NCBI GenBank assembly: GCA_016789265.1
Contig: JAEUQK010000001.1
Location: forward strand, 1 to 64,000
Reading direction: 5' to 3'
From: Blastocatellia bacterium
GTDB lineage: Bacteria > Acidobacteriota > Blastocatellia > Pyrinomonadales > Pyrinomonadaceae
DNA length: 64,000 nucleotides
Part shown: positions 35,805 through 43,358 of the stretch, piece after piece
How the letters are laid out: the number at the start of each line of letters is the position of its first letter
Numbering within the stretch: position 1 is the first letter of the stretch
The notes under the pieces: model-generated
Database searches by the model: none
The model's input: the letters and a program-made list of their open reading frames with translations, nothing else
What the model was told of the DNA's origin: nothing
Position numbers and translations under genes: made by a program

Positions 35805-36797
35805 ATGGCTAACGAAACTGAGAACCCAAGGGTGGAACCCCTTGCCCTTCACGCAGGAGCTGTTCCCGACCCTACAACCGGGGCGATCCTCACCCCGATC
35901 TATCAAACTACAACCTATCGGCAGGAAGCCGTCGGCCAAGACAAGGGTTACACCTACAGCCGCGCCGGAAATCCTACGGTCACGGCCCTGGAAAAGCGTC
36001 TCGCCGCATTGGAAGGTGCGGAATATGCGACTTGTTTTTCGTCGGGGCTTTCCGCGACGACCGCACTTTTTCTATCGCTGCTTTCTGCGGGCGATCGGGT
36101 AGTCGTTTCGGAGGTTTGTTATGGCGGGACCGTTCGCCTTCTGCAGCAGATATTTTCAAACCTGGGGGTCATCGCCGAGTTTATCGACACCTCACGTGAA
36201 GAAGCACTGGTAAAAGCTGCATCGGAACCGGCGAAGCTCTTCTTTATCGAGACGCCCGCGAATCCGACGCTTCGCCTTACGGATATTGCTCTCGCTTCGA
36301 AATTTGCAAAACTCGCCGGTGCACTGGTTGTGGTGGACAACACACTGCTTACGCCGGTCCTCCAGAAGCCGCTTGATCTAGGGGCGGATATCTCGCTTCA
36401 TTCAACAACGAAGTACATTGAGGGGCACAATGCGACGATCGGCGGAGTTCTTATCACCCGAGATAAGGAACTCCACGAACGGTTCGATCTTGTCCGGAAG
36501 TCGACCGGCACTATCCAAGCTCCGTTCGACGCGTGGCTGACGCTGCAAGGCGTCAAGACACTTCCCTTACGCATTCGAGAACATTGCGATAATGCGTTTC
36601 GCGTCGGCAGATTTCTGGAAAGCCATCCCGCTATCGAGAAGCTCAACTACCCCGGGTTCGACTCATTTCCTCAGCACGAACTCGCCGGGAGACAGCAAGA
36701 GCTGGGCGGAGCACTGATCTCTTTCGAGCTTAAAGGCGGCGTCGAGGCAGGCATTCACCTGATGAACTCCGTAAAGCTTTGTGCCCTCCCGATCTAG
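35805..36797 (+). CDS. Cystathionine gamma-synthase/homoserine thiol-lyase family enzyme, C-terminally truncated
   Basis: PLP enzyme of the Cys/Met metabolism family; start ATG 35805 behind AAGGAG. Recognisable: YSRAGNPTVTALEKRLAALEG, SSGLSATTALFLSLL, ETPANPTLRL, VVVDNTLLTPVLQKPL and the PLP-lysine motif HSTTKYIEGH. Normal members have about 380-390 residues; this one stops after 330 (MNSVKLCALPI), so the last 50-60 residues, including substrate-carboxylate-binding residues, are missing. The truncation lies 150 bases from att C, so an element end probably cut it. The SAM-II riboswitch upstream supports a methionine pathway role. Probably non-functional now. Confidence 0.88.
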   Translation: MANETENPRVEPLALHAGAVPDPTTGAILTPIYQTTTYRQEAVGQDKGYTYSRAGNPTVTALEKRLAALEGAEYATCFSSGLSATTALFLSLLSAGDRVVVSEVCYGGTVRLLQQIFSNLGVIAEFIDTSREEALVKAASEPAKLFFIETPANPTLRLTDIALASKFAKLAGALVVVDNTLLTPVLQKPLDLGADISLHSTTKYIEGHNATIGGVLITRDKELHERFDLVRKSTGTIQAPFDAWLTLQGVKTLPLRIREHCDNAFRVGRFLESHPAIEKLNYPGFDSFPQHELAGRQQELGGALISFELKGGVEAGIHLMNSVKLCALPI

Positions 36798-36910
36798 GTA
36801 CAGGACTGCACCAACCGGGGCGAAATTAAGCACCTTTGGTTCAAAGAAGATTCAGGGTGTCTGATTTGAAGGAAAATGGCTGGACGGACCAACTCGGACC
36901 AACTTTTGGG

Positions 36911-36942
36911 AAAATGGGACTTTCGTAAAATTCGAAAGCCCC
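36911..36942 (-). terminator. Rho-independent terminator beside att C
   Basis: Minus strand: GGGGCTTTCGAA, loop, CGAAAGTCCC. Closely related to the hairpins next to att B and the intact tRNA. Confidence 0.65.
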
Positions 36943-36949
36943 ATTTTTA

Positions 36950-36995
36950 TTGGTCGGGACGGCGAGATTTGAACTCACGACCTCTCGCACCCCAA
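36950..36995 (-). repeat. att-like repeat C
   Basis: The first 46 of the 48 bases of att A, identical, running from the tRNA-Pro CCA end to the anticodon loop. Sequence beyond it (CCAATCTGAGG) differs from att A and att B more than those two do from each other. Confidence 0.9.
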
Positions 36996-37098
36996 CCAAT
37001 CTGAGGGCGAATCACAGGTTCTCACAATCGCTCAAAATGCTCTATAATCAGCCATTTCACGATCAACCAACAATCTACGAATCGTTGTGGATCGGCAA

Positions 37099-37120
37099 AA
37101 GTGCAACCATCCTGCAACCA
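37099..37120. other. Putative integrase arm site, left end of unit 3
   Basis: Contains GCAACCATCCTGCAACCA, a doubled CAACCA motif, 103 bases from the end of att C, the same offset as in units 1 and 2. Confidence 0.6.
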
Positions 37121-37236
37121 ACTGACCTAAGAACAAGTCAACCATTCGGCATCAAAAAATCACAAGTCAGTGCGCCGTCATCGCTGAATAAAGTATCATA
37201 TTTGGCCCCTTAGCTAGCACCTTATTTTGCATCTAA

Positions 37237-39096
37237 TTACCCCGCCGACTTTAGGAATGCGACGTCATTGATATTGATCACAATAGGACCTTCGATAAAG
37301 TGTTTTTTAAGGTCTTTTTGGGGAATGATGGCCGGTGTATCCTGATCCGCATCTGCGTCCACGTAGTCCGGATTTAACGCCCAGTCGGAGCGTTTAGGAG
37401 ATTCATCAATTCCTATTGGGAAGATGGTCAATTTGTCGTGCTCGATCTTGAGCCTGATAAAGTGTCTATAGCTATCAAGTCGCATAGCGCCGAATGCGCC
37501 GTTTGAATGGTCTCCCCACATCCAGGAGACTATCGTCAAATAGATTCCCCACACGAATCCGCCGACAAATCCCAACGCAAGCATCCCCGCCGTCAAACCG
37601 ACGAAGTAAAGGATCTCGCCAACGGCATAGACGGATTGAAATCCAAAATACGAAATCGTGGTTGAAACAAGGGCAGTGCCGAATAAGAGAACGACGATAT
37701 GAACCAGAGCATGAAGGGTGCCAATAACAATCTTTCTATTCCGTGCACCTATTTCGGCCGAATAAATGAGACCAAGAATCAGCACGGCTGTGATTAATAC
37801 GAATACCGGTGTGGACGACAGAATACCAAGTTGATTCCAGAATTGACTGAGAAACGGACCATTGTTCCCGGCTGACCCATAGCCGTTCCAACTCAACATC
37901 AGCAAAGCACAAATCCAATAAAGCAATGCAAGGACGAGGCAAAAATCCCAATTCTTCAATGGAAACCCTACGTTCCCGAGCGCCAAATGCTTGCTCGCTT
38001 TTTGAGGAGGATAAAATGCTTTCTTGGTTTCTGAATCAATCGTCTCCGTTCCGATCTCTAAAATATCCTCGTTACGATCAACTCCCGGCCATTTTGTACT
38101 TATTGTGTCCTTCAGATGATGGGTCGGATGAAGAAATGCCCCTCCACCGCCTGCAGTGATGAAATTTGTTGCGCTCTCTTTGGCGACGTAGCGGCTATAG
38201 TGATGAAGATCGCCTGAAATTACTAAGGGGATCTTTGCCTTGGGACATTCGTTGCGAATTATGCTAGCGATATAGTGAAGGGCTCGATAATACTCTTCCT
38301 GACCTTTCTTATCCCCGGCCATATCGGATTTCAACCAGGTAGGGACGGATGCGCACAAAATCACTTTGGCGTCGGGCTTCATCTTCTGGGCTACTGCAAC
38401 GAAATAGTCAGCCTGAGGTTTATCAATATCCTCACCTAACTGAGAATCGAAACCCCAGATCCACCAGTTCTTTCCCAAGTGAACTGCAAAATAACTACGC
38501 TTCTGCGAGGCGATCCAGCTACCGATTGGCGTGTCACGCCCGCTGCAAAAATGTGCTAAAAAGAGATTCAATCCGTCGTACCAATCATGATTACCCGGTA
38601 TGAGAAATACTTTTGGATGACACGCATCCTTCTTGCTTGTCCGTGGAAAGGCGGCCCTGTAGGGACGCAGCATTCGTTTCTTATACTCGTCGCGACTTGC
38701 ATCCGGGTAAACCTGATCGCCGCCCATAATAAGACAATCAGCGCGTGGCAGCTTGTGAGCGCCAATCTTCATTTCTTTCTGACCTATAATGTAGGCGATT
38801 GCATATGTGGAATCGAAGCCGTCGCCAAGATCAGCAACATAATCCGCCCAGATCTCAGACCCGTCCTTGTCTCCACAAATCCCCTTCTCGCCTCCACAAT
38901 ACTTTTCGATAAGCGTTTCATGATCGATCGGCGAGTCAAGTGCTGCCTGAACTAGCCGCCGGTCGGCATATTGTCCAAATAGGGTCGAATCCAGAACCTT
39001 CTTCGCGGTTTGTATTAGAACCATTGGGCTGAACCAATGGACCATCCCACGGTATTCGTTCCGATCATTCAGATCTTGGGGGAAGTTCTTCTTCAT
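37237..39096 (-). CDS. Calcineurin-like metallophosphoesterase with C-terminal membrane segments
   Basis: Protein of 619 residues. The N-terminal 350 residues carry metallophosphoesterase motifs in order: VADLGDGFD, MGGDQVYP, PGNHDWYDG and SGDLHHYSRY, so the metal ligands appear largely complete. Residues 375-530 contain four to five TM segments (FCLVLALLYWICALLML, FVLITAVLILGLIYSAE, LHALVHIVVLLFGTALV, GLTAGMLALGFVGGFV), then a soluble tail of about 90 residues. It is the last gene of the CD-NTase operon, 40 bases after the TIR gene. A role in degrading the nucleotide signal or another phosphoester at the membrane is possible but unproven. Confidence 0.82.
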   Translation of the reverse strand: MKKNFPQDLNDRNEYRGMVHWFSPMVLIQTAKKVLDSTLFGQYADRRLVQAALDSPIDHETLIEKYCGGEKGICGDKDGSEIWADYVADLGDGFDSTYAIAYIIGQKEMKIGAHKLPRADCLIMGGDQVYPDASRDEYKKRMLRPYRAAFPRTSKKDACHPKVFLIPGNHDWYDGLNLFLAHFCSGRDTPIGSWIASQKRSYFAVHLGKNWWIWGFDSQLGEDIDKPQADYFVAVAQKMKPDAKVILCASVPTWLKSDMAGDKKGQEEYYRALHYIASIIRNECPKAKIPLVISGDLHHYSRYVAKESATNFITAGGGGAFLHPTHHLKDTISTKWPGVDRNEDILEIGTETIDSETKKAFYPPQKASKHLALGNVGFPLKNWDFCLVLALLYWICALLMLSWNGYGSAGNNGPFLSQFWNQLGILSSTPVFVLITAVLILGLIYSAEIGARNRKIVIGTLHALVHIVVLLFGTALVSTTISYFGFQSVYAVGEILYFVGLTAGMLALGFVGGFVWGIYLTIVSWMWGDHSNGAFGAMRLDSYRHFIRLKIEHDKLTIFPIGIDESPKRSDWALNPDYVDADADQDTPAIIPQKDLKKHFIEGPIVININDVAFLKSAG

Positions 39097-39136
39097 AGTT
39101 GATCTCTTGGGCGTACAGTGAATTACGCCGTAGCGA

Positions 39137-39841
39137 CTAGGTGGCGACCAGCTCGGCGAGCTTGGCTGCTACGTCTGCCATCGCCTCTTCTCTTGTGCTG
39201 AGGCCACTTCGAGAGGCAAGTAGTGGGCTGACTTCACGGAGAGCTTCGTAAGTCGTTTCGTGCACGACGGGAACGAGCCGCTCACGCGCCAGGAGCGCCG
39301 AAAGTTCTTTGTCGGCGATGCCCTCGTCTGGAAGGCGGCGGAGCAGTGCAGGGGTCACCAGCACTATCCCAACCCGCGAGTTCGCCAAGCCTTTGTCGAT
39401 GGCGCGCAGCAACGGCACGCCGAGGCCAACGTCCTTCTCGCTAAACCAGACCGAAACGCCACATGACTCAAGCATATCGTGTAGGTCTTTGGCGGCCCCC
39501 TGCCGGTCGTCCCAGGCGTGGCAGAGAAAGACATCGCGAAGGTCAGGCACCTTCGCTAGGTTCTCGACGCTGTCGCGGACCGGTGTAAGTGCGCGCACTT
39601 CTTCTGGCGTGTACCACACGGTCGAACCGGCTCGCGACCAGCGCGGCCTTGCCGTGCGGCTGGACCCGCCGCCGCTGCTACGGCCGCCCCCACTGCTCTG
39701 CGATGGCGAGTAGGACGGATACGAGTACGAACTGTAGCCGCCGCCGTAGCCGTAGCTTCTGGAACGGCCACCGCATGCAGGGCAGGCCGCTGCCCCGCTC
39801 GACGTGCGATGGCCATATACTAGTGCTGTGCATCTAGCCAT
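39137..39841 (-). CDS. TIR-domain protein with N-terminal Cys pair and Gly/Ser/Tyr-rich linker
   Basis: Protein of 234 residues, behind GAGAGG. Residues 1-25 contain C4 and CPACGGR, possibly a small zinc-binding element. Residues 26-65 are low complexity (Gly, Ser, Tyr). Residues 100-230 are a TIR domain: DVFLCHAWDDR, DLHDMLESCGVSVWFSEKDV, IDKGLANSRVGIVLVTPAL, and a Glu in the ADKELSALL helix at the place of the NADase glutamate. TIR domains in defence systems deplete NAD+ or make cyclic-ADPR signals. The gene is clearly richer in GC than its operon neighbours. It lies 24 bases downstream of the S-4TM-like gene. Confidence 0.85.
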   Translation of the reverse strand: MARCTALVYGHRTSSGAAACPACGGRSRSYGYGGGYSSYSYPSYSPSQSSGGGRSSGGGSSRTARPRWSRAGSTVWYTPEEVRALTPVRDSVENLAKVPDLRDVFLCHAWDDRQGAAKDLHDMLESCGVSVWFSEKDVGLGVPLLRAIDKGLANSRVGIVLVTPALLRRLPDEGIADKELSALLARERLVPVVHETTYEALREVSPLLASRSGLSTREEAMADVAAKLAELVAT

Positions 39842-39865
39842 AATATGTACTTCCTCTCGTCACGA

Positions 39866-40711
39866 TTATTGCCGGTTCATATACTGCTTCCATGTTTCGT
39901 TTAGATGACGTTCCATGTATTTCCACAGTAAACTCGGCAGAGGCGGCGCAGATGCCCTCGCGAGATGATATTCATTAAATGCCTTTATCGCTTGGCTCTC
40001 ACTGTCCGCACCGCTCGAGTTAAGCAAATCGGTTGCTCTCCTCTCGGATTGCCTGCACCGTGTCGCAAACGTGCGGTAGTTAATAGTGAGCGGGATCAAT
40101 CCGAGCGACACAATCAACAGCAACACCGAGATAGCGATGCGGCTAACGCTGGCCAACGGTTCTGTTGAAGAAACAATTAAGTAACTAATGACCAACATCG
40201 CTATTGAGCCGGACACTAGCCCGATCGTGAGAGCTAAGCAGTAATTAGCCATCGATCCGGCCAAATGTTTGCTCCACCATGCAGACTCCTGCAAGTTTTG
40301 CATTGCCCGCTTCCATCCGGCAGGCTCAGTCGAGGCGAAATAGTCGTCGGCCTTGGTTGCTTTAAGAAGCCGCTTGCGAGCGCGTTTAGATAGAGTCGCG
40401 ACGGCGTCGGCCAGCTCAATATCCGAAATGGGCCATTCAAAAGAGTTTTGAAAATCTAGCTTTCGGTGGAGACTTTCCGCTGTCGACCTCAAGATACCGG
40501 AGCGAATACCAGACACTTCACCACAAAAAAGAAGTAGCGCAACGACACCGGCCAGCCAAACAACTTCTTGAGGTAAGAACACCGCAAGCACACCAAGGAC
40601 GAACGCAGCGAACTTGAGCGCGAGGTTTGCCCACCACCAACCTTTAGCCCAGCCGAAATAACAGCTGCAAAATTGCCTAACGGTCGGTGGACTGTCTGTG
40701 CATTCGGTCAT
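39866..40711 (-). CDS. Four-TM membrane protein, S-4TM-like CBASS effector
   Basis: Protein of 281 residues. I chose ATG 40711, which overlaps the CD-NTase stop codon as ATGA; an in-frame ATG at 40744 would overlap by 37 bases. Two TM pairs are visible: residues 25-44 (LALKFAAFVLGVLAVFL) with 47-65 (VWLAGVVALLLFCGEV), and 160-185 (YCLALTIGLVSGSIAMLVISY) with 200-220 (ISVLLLIVSLGLIPLTI), separated by a charged helical part. This layout and the CD-NTase partner match the SMODS-associated 4TM effectors, thought to disrupt the membrane when a cyclic nucleotide is sensed. Translation coupling with the synthase supports one functional unit. Confidence 0.78.
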   Translation of the reverse strand: MTECTDSPPTVRQFCSCYFGWAKGWWWANLALKFAAFVLGVLAVFLPQEVVWLAGVVALLLFCGEVSGIRSGILRSTAESLHRKLDFQNSFEWPISDIELADAVATLSKRARKRLLKATKADDYFASTEPAGWKRAMQNLQESAWWSKHLAGSMANYCLALTIGLVSGSIAMLVISYLIVSSTEPLASVSRIAISVLLLIVSLGLIPLTINYRTFATRCRQSERRATDLLNSSGADSESQAIKAFNEYHLARASAPPLPSLLWKYMERHLNETWKQYMNRQ

Positions 40712-41709
40712 GCGGGAAACCCCGTGCCGAATATCTCGGCCCACTTTTTGATCGAAGCGCCCTGATCGCCTTCAGTTTCAAGCCTGCGAGCTTCGTGCGC
40801 CTTCGCCGCATCCTGTTTCGCCCGATCCGAGATCTTTTGCCGATCTTCCCAAGGTAGATCGTTTAAATTGCCCTTGATGCCTTGGGGATCTTCTACCGAA
40901 GCCTGGATCGCGTATACAAGATGGTCGAGAATGCTCGGAATTTCGAGATCGATATAAGAACTCGCCGTTCCCGCATGCCTCGCGTAGTAATCAAGGATAA
41001 TGACTTCTAGAAGGTAGGATGACATCGACGGCATGGTCGGTCTGCGGTTCCAGTATTTTATGATCCGAATCACGTTCAAGACATTGCCGTCGTGCGCCTG
41101 ATTTATCTCCGTAACCCTTGCCTTGTCGATCCGCGGATCGGTCTTCATCCAATGCCCAGTGCCGTCGGGAATGAGGTAGTACGTACGACCATCGCTCTCA
41201 ACGGTGGTCATGAAACAGGGCACGATATCGAAACACCAATCATAGGACGTCAAGGAAAGCACCGCTGCCACTCCGTTTCGTTTCAAGTCGGCTTTCGAAT
41301 ACTGCGGCACGCCGGAGAGCTTCTGGATAAATTTGTTGATGATCTTGGTCGAGTTCAAATATTTTGTGTCGTCGTGACAGAGACTGTGAAGATTACTGTC
41401 CTCGTGAATCGTGATGCGATACGGCGTCGAGAACGGATCATAGGTTGACCCTTGGGCGCTCAGGCAAACCATAAGATCGATATCGTCCAGCGGCCTCTTT
41501 TTTGTACGTCGGGCGCACGATCCATACGCAATATCGTGCTCGGAGTAGGACTTCGGAAAAGTTGCGTCGCTCTGAAAACCAGCGATCTGCTCGAATAACC
41601 AGTCGCGGCTGGAGCGGGCCACGCTAACCTTCTCGCTATCAAGGTTGACAATATCGCTGAGAAACTCGCGGAATGCTTGGTTAACGTCTCGTGCTCTTTG
41701 TGCTTGCAT
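40708..41709 (-). CDS. CD-NTase (SMODS-type nucleotidyltransferase), cyclic oligonucleotide synthase
   Basis: Protein of 333 residues behind GAGAGG. The nucleotidyltransferase core is G63-S64 in YGSCARRTKKRPLDDIDLMV, with the metal-binding pair D76 and D78, and the third acidic residue D161 in DWCFDIVPCF. The C-terminal half has helical features of OAS/SMODS enzymes (VIRIIKYWNRRPTMPSMSSYLLE). Such enzymes make cyclic di- or trinucleotides on phage infection and activate an effector encoded next to them. Order: LexA-like repressor (21 bases upstream), this gene, S-4TM-like effector, TIR, phosphoesterase. No Cap2/Cap3 or HORMA/TRIP13 genes are seen, so type I by content. Confidence 0.88.
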   Translation of the reverse strand: MQAQRARDVNQAFREFLSDIVNLDSEKVSVARSSRDWLFEQIAGFQSDATFPKSYSEHDIAYGSCARRTKKRPLDDIDLMVCLSAQGSTYDPFSTPYRITIHEDSNLHSLCHDDTKYLNSTKIINKFIQKLSGVPQYSKADLKRNGVAAVLSLTSYDWCFDIVPCFMTTVESDGRTYYLIPDGTGHWMKTDPRIDKARVTEINQAHDGNVLNVIRIIKYWNRRPTMPSMSSYLLEVIILDYYARHAGTASSYIDLEIPSILDHLVYAIQASVEDPQGIKGNLNDLPWEDRQKISDRAKQDAAKAHEARRLETEGDQGASIKKWAEIFGTGFPA

Positions 41710-41730
41710 GTTTTTTAGTAACCTCTCATC

Positions 41731-42345
41731 TTAAAACGGGTCGGGTAAGCGTTTGATAAACTTGCCTTGAATCGCGAAACCATCAGTGAAGATCATAGGC
41801 TTATGGTCCGGGTTGTCTGACTCGGGTGTTAGCACAACGAACTCTCCGTCACGGCGAAAACGTTTGACCGTCGCCGCGCCGTTCACGACGGCGACGACGA
41901 TGTCCCTGTTCTCAGCGGTAGCTTGTTGGCGGAAAAGCATCAAACTACCGGGCAAGATATCGGCGTTGCTCATCGAGTCACCTCTTGCTTCAAGAATGAA
42001 GTAATTGCTGCCTGGTTTCGCGAACTCCGTCGAGACTTTTATCGATCCACGAGGATCTTCGATAGCCTCTTCCAAGGGACCGCACGGAACCTCAGCGAGG
42101 ATTCGCACGTCAACAGTGCGTTCGTTTATCACTGGGCTCGCTTTGTCGACAACATCCATCACCCGTTCCTGATAAGTTATCTTACCTGTATCGACGAGCC
42201 GTTTCAAAAGTAGCTGTACAGATCGCATAGAGCTGTATCCCATTTCGATAGCGATTTCTCTAAATGACGGCTGTTTTTCATACCTTCGAAGATAATCGGC
42301 GATAAATAGAAAGGCTTTGTAGTCGTCTTTTGGCTTACGTCCCAT
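41731..42345 (-). CDS. LexA/UmuD-like self-cleaving repressor
   Basis: Protein of 204 residues from ATG 42345 (MGRKPKDDYKAF). Residues 5-62 form a LexA-type winged helix (IADYLRRYEKQPSFREIAIEMGYSS). The C-terminal S24 peptidase domain has the catalytic dyad S124 (RGDSMSNADILPG) and K161 (ATVKRF). The expected cleavage position reads EVPC88-G89, a Cys-Gly bond as in UmuD, where LexA has Ala-Gly. So RecA-stimulated self-cleavage upon DNA damage is likely. It heads the CD-NTase operon and faces a divergent gene at 42429, with an inverted repeat in between. It most likely represses the defence operon. Confidence 0.87.
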   Translation of the reverse strand: MGRKPKDDYKAFLFIADYLRRYEKQPSFREIAIEMGYSSMRSVQLLLKRLVDTGKITYQERVMDVVDKASPVINERTVDVRILAEVPCGPLEEAIEDPRGSIKVSTEFAKPGSNYFILEARGDSMSNADILPGSLMLFRQQATAENRDIVVAVVNGAATVKRFRRDGEFVVLTPESDNPDHKPMIFTDGFAIQGKFIKRLPDPF

Positions 42346-42367
42346 GCAATTAAATATCGGCTGTGGC

Positions 42368-42403
42368 GATACTTTTGTCAATACTTATTGTAATATTAGT
42401 ATC
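42368..42403. promoter_or_regulatory. Inverted repeat between divergent genes, possible LexA-like operator
   Basis: GATACT (42368) and AGTATC (42398) are inverted, and an inner pair ATACT/AGTAT spans 42381-42402. It sits in an AT-rich gap between the start codons of the repressor and the divergent small gene. That is the expected place for autoregulation. It does not match the Gram-positive or proteobacterial LexA boxes. Confidence 0.45.
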
Positions 42404-42428
42404 ACCTTCAAAGGAGGAAGGAAAAGCA

Positions 42429-42662
42429 ATGAAAAAAGGAACTAGCAGAATTGCAGCTCGTGCTGCGGCTAAAGTCTTGAGGACATCGACGAGTCCAACG
42501 GTTAGAAAGGCTGCGGGGCGTGCGTTAACTCAGAGCAAAGCTCCGAGGGAGCGGACCTCTGCATCCGCGGCAAAGGCTGCGTCCAAGGTGTTGCGAGATG
42601 GCCGCACAAGTAAAGCCGCCAAGACAGCCGCGGCAAGTGCGTTGGCGCAGCGACAAAAATGA
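42429..42662 (+). CDS. Small basic Ala/Lys/Ser-rich protein with an internal duplication
   Basis: Protein of 77 residues behind a near-perfect AAAGGAGG site. Two related halves: AAAKVLRTSTSPTVRKAAGRA and AASKVLRDGRTSKAAKTAAA, each followed by SAL(A/T)Q-like endings. Charge is strongly positive and composition histone-tail-like, so nucleic acid binding is possible. Small proteins of this look occur widely beside regulators, but I know no function. It is divergent from the LexA-like gene and shares its control region. Confidence 0.7.
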   Translation: MKKGTSRIAARAAAKVLRTSTSPTVRKAAGRALTQSKAPRERTSASAAKAASKVLRDGRTSKAAKTAAASALAQRQK

Positions 42663-42797
42663 ATACGCGCCGCTTGAGCTTTCCCACGCAGCCGTGAAAT
42701 GAGAGAGGGAGCGCAATTACCGCGCGCAGGTTAAGTAAGCATTCGGCGGCAGAAACGTGGCGAATTGCCCAGGGCCTATGTATGGAAGAAATAAGCA

Positions 42798-43358
42798 ATG
42801 AATGGCAACATGTGTGATGAAACATGCGATTGCCATTCCTACAACAGCGGTTACATCGCGGAATTGATGCCGACTCTTCAACAGGGCTTATGGCATCGTA
42901 CGAACAAAGCAGGTTTCACTGGCATCTGGGAATCCGGTTTTATTGAGCCTAGCACAGGAAAACACAAGTATACATATTCAAAAACGCCATTCTTTTATGG
43001 AGGCCGAAATGGATATGTGTGTCTGTTCGACTTCGAAACGACTGAGGAAAATGACTACCGATGTAATTGGACAAATTGGGGAAGCTTCTTTTGCGATCAA
43101 AGTCCTTTTACGGTCTGTCTCAGACTGGACCGAAAACGGTTGCCGTTGTTAATACCACGTTCCTCTGCTCCTGACAATGATTACGGGTATATTGGCTGGG
43201 TCGAATGCTGGTATCCAAAACCGATAAGTATTGAAGCTGTTGATCGTGTCCTTATAACCCAACTCAATCCCGAAGGCACATCAATAATTATTAGAGGTGA
43301 TTTTTTGATTGGCCAAGACGAGGGCAAAATTGCTTGTGAAAATAACTCTTGCATTTGA
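42798..43358 (+). CDS. Unknown protein, weak resemblance to ADP-ribosyltransferase-like folds
   Basis: Protein of 186 residues; the start may also be the ATG at 42810. GLWHRTNKAGFTGIWESGFIEP recalls the (Y/W)H-(x)-T...GF..I...G.I.P start of DarT- and ART-like enzymes; later YTYSKTPFFYGGRNGYVCLFDF and a DRVLITQL element near the C-terminus fit such a fold loosely. There are many cysteines and tryptophans. Its end overlaps the next gene by 50 bases. Lying in a defence island, a toxin-like or effector role is conceivable. Confidence in the gene is fair, in the fold low. Confidence 0.6.
   Translation: MNGNMCDETCDCHSYNSGYIAELMPTLQQGLWHRTNKAGFTGIWESGFIEPSTGKHKYTYSKTPFFYGGRNGYVCLFDFETTEENDYRCNWTNWGSFFCDQSPFTVCLRLDRKRLPLLIPRSSAPDNDYGYIGWVECWYPKPISIEAVDRVLITQLNPEGTSIIIRGDFLIGQDEGKIACENNSCI

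Larger units (their letters stand above)
20490..36995. mobile_element. Composite integrative unit 2 at tRNA-Pro
   Basis: Lies between att B (20490) and att C (36950). The left part (20.5-24.5 kb) has a left arm site, an RHS tip cassette, an integrase and a right arm site, but the att copy expected near 24.64 kb is missing. The right part (24.7-36.9 kb) has RHS, peptide and methionine-pathway genes and lacks a recognisable arm site next to att C. It looks like two insertions fused by a deletion. Confidence 0.6.
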
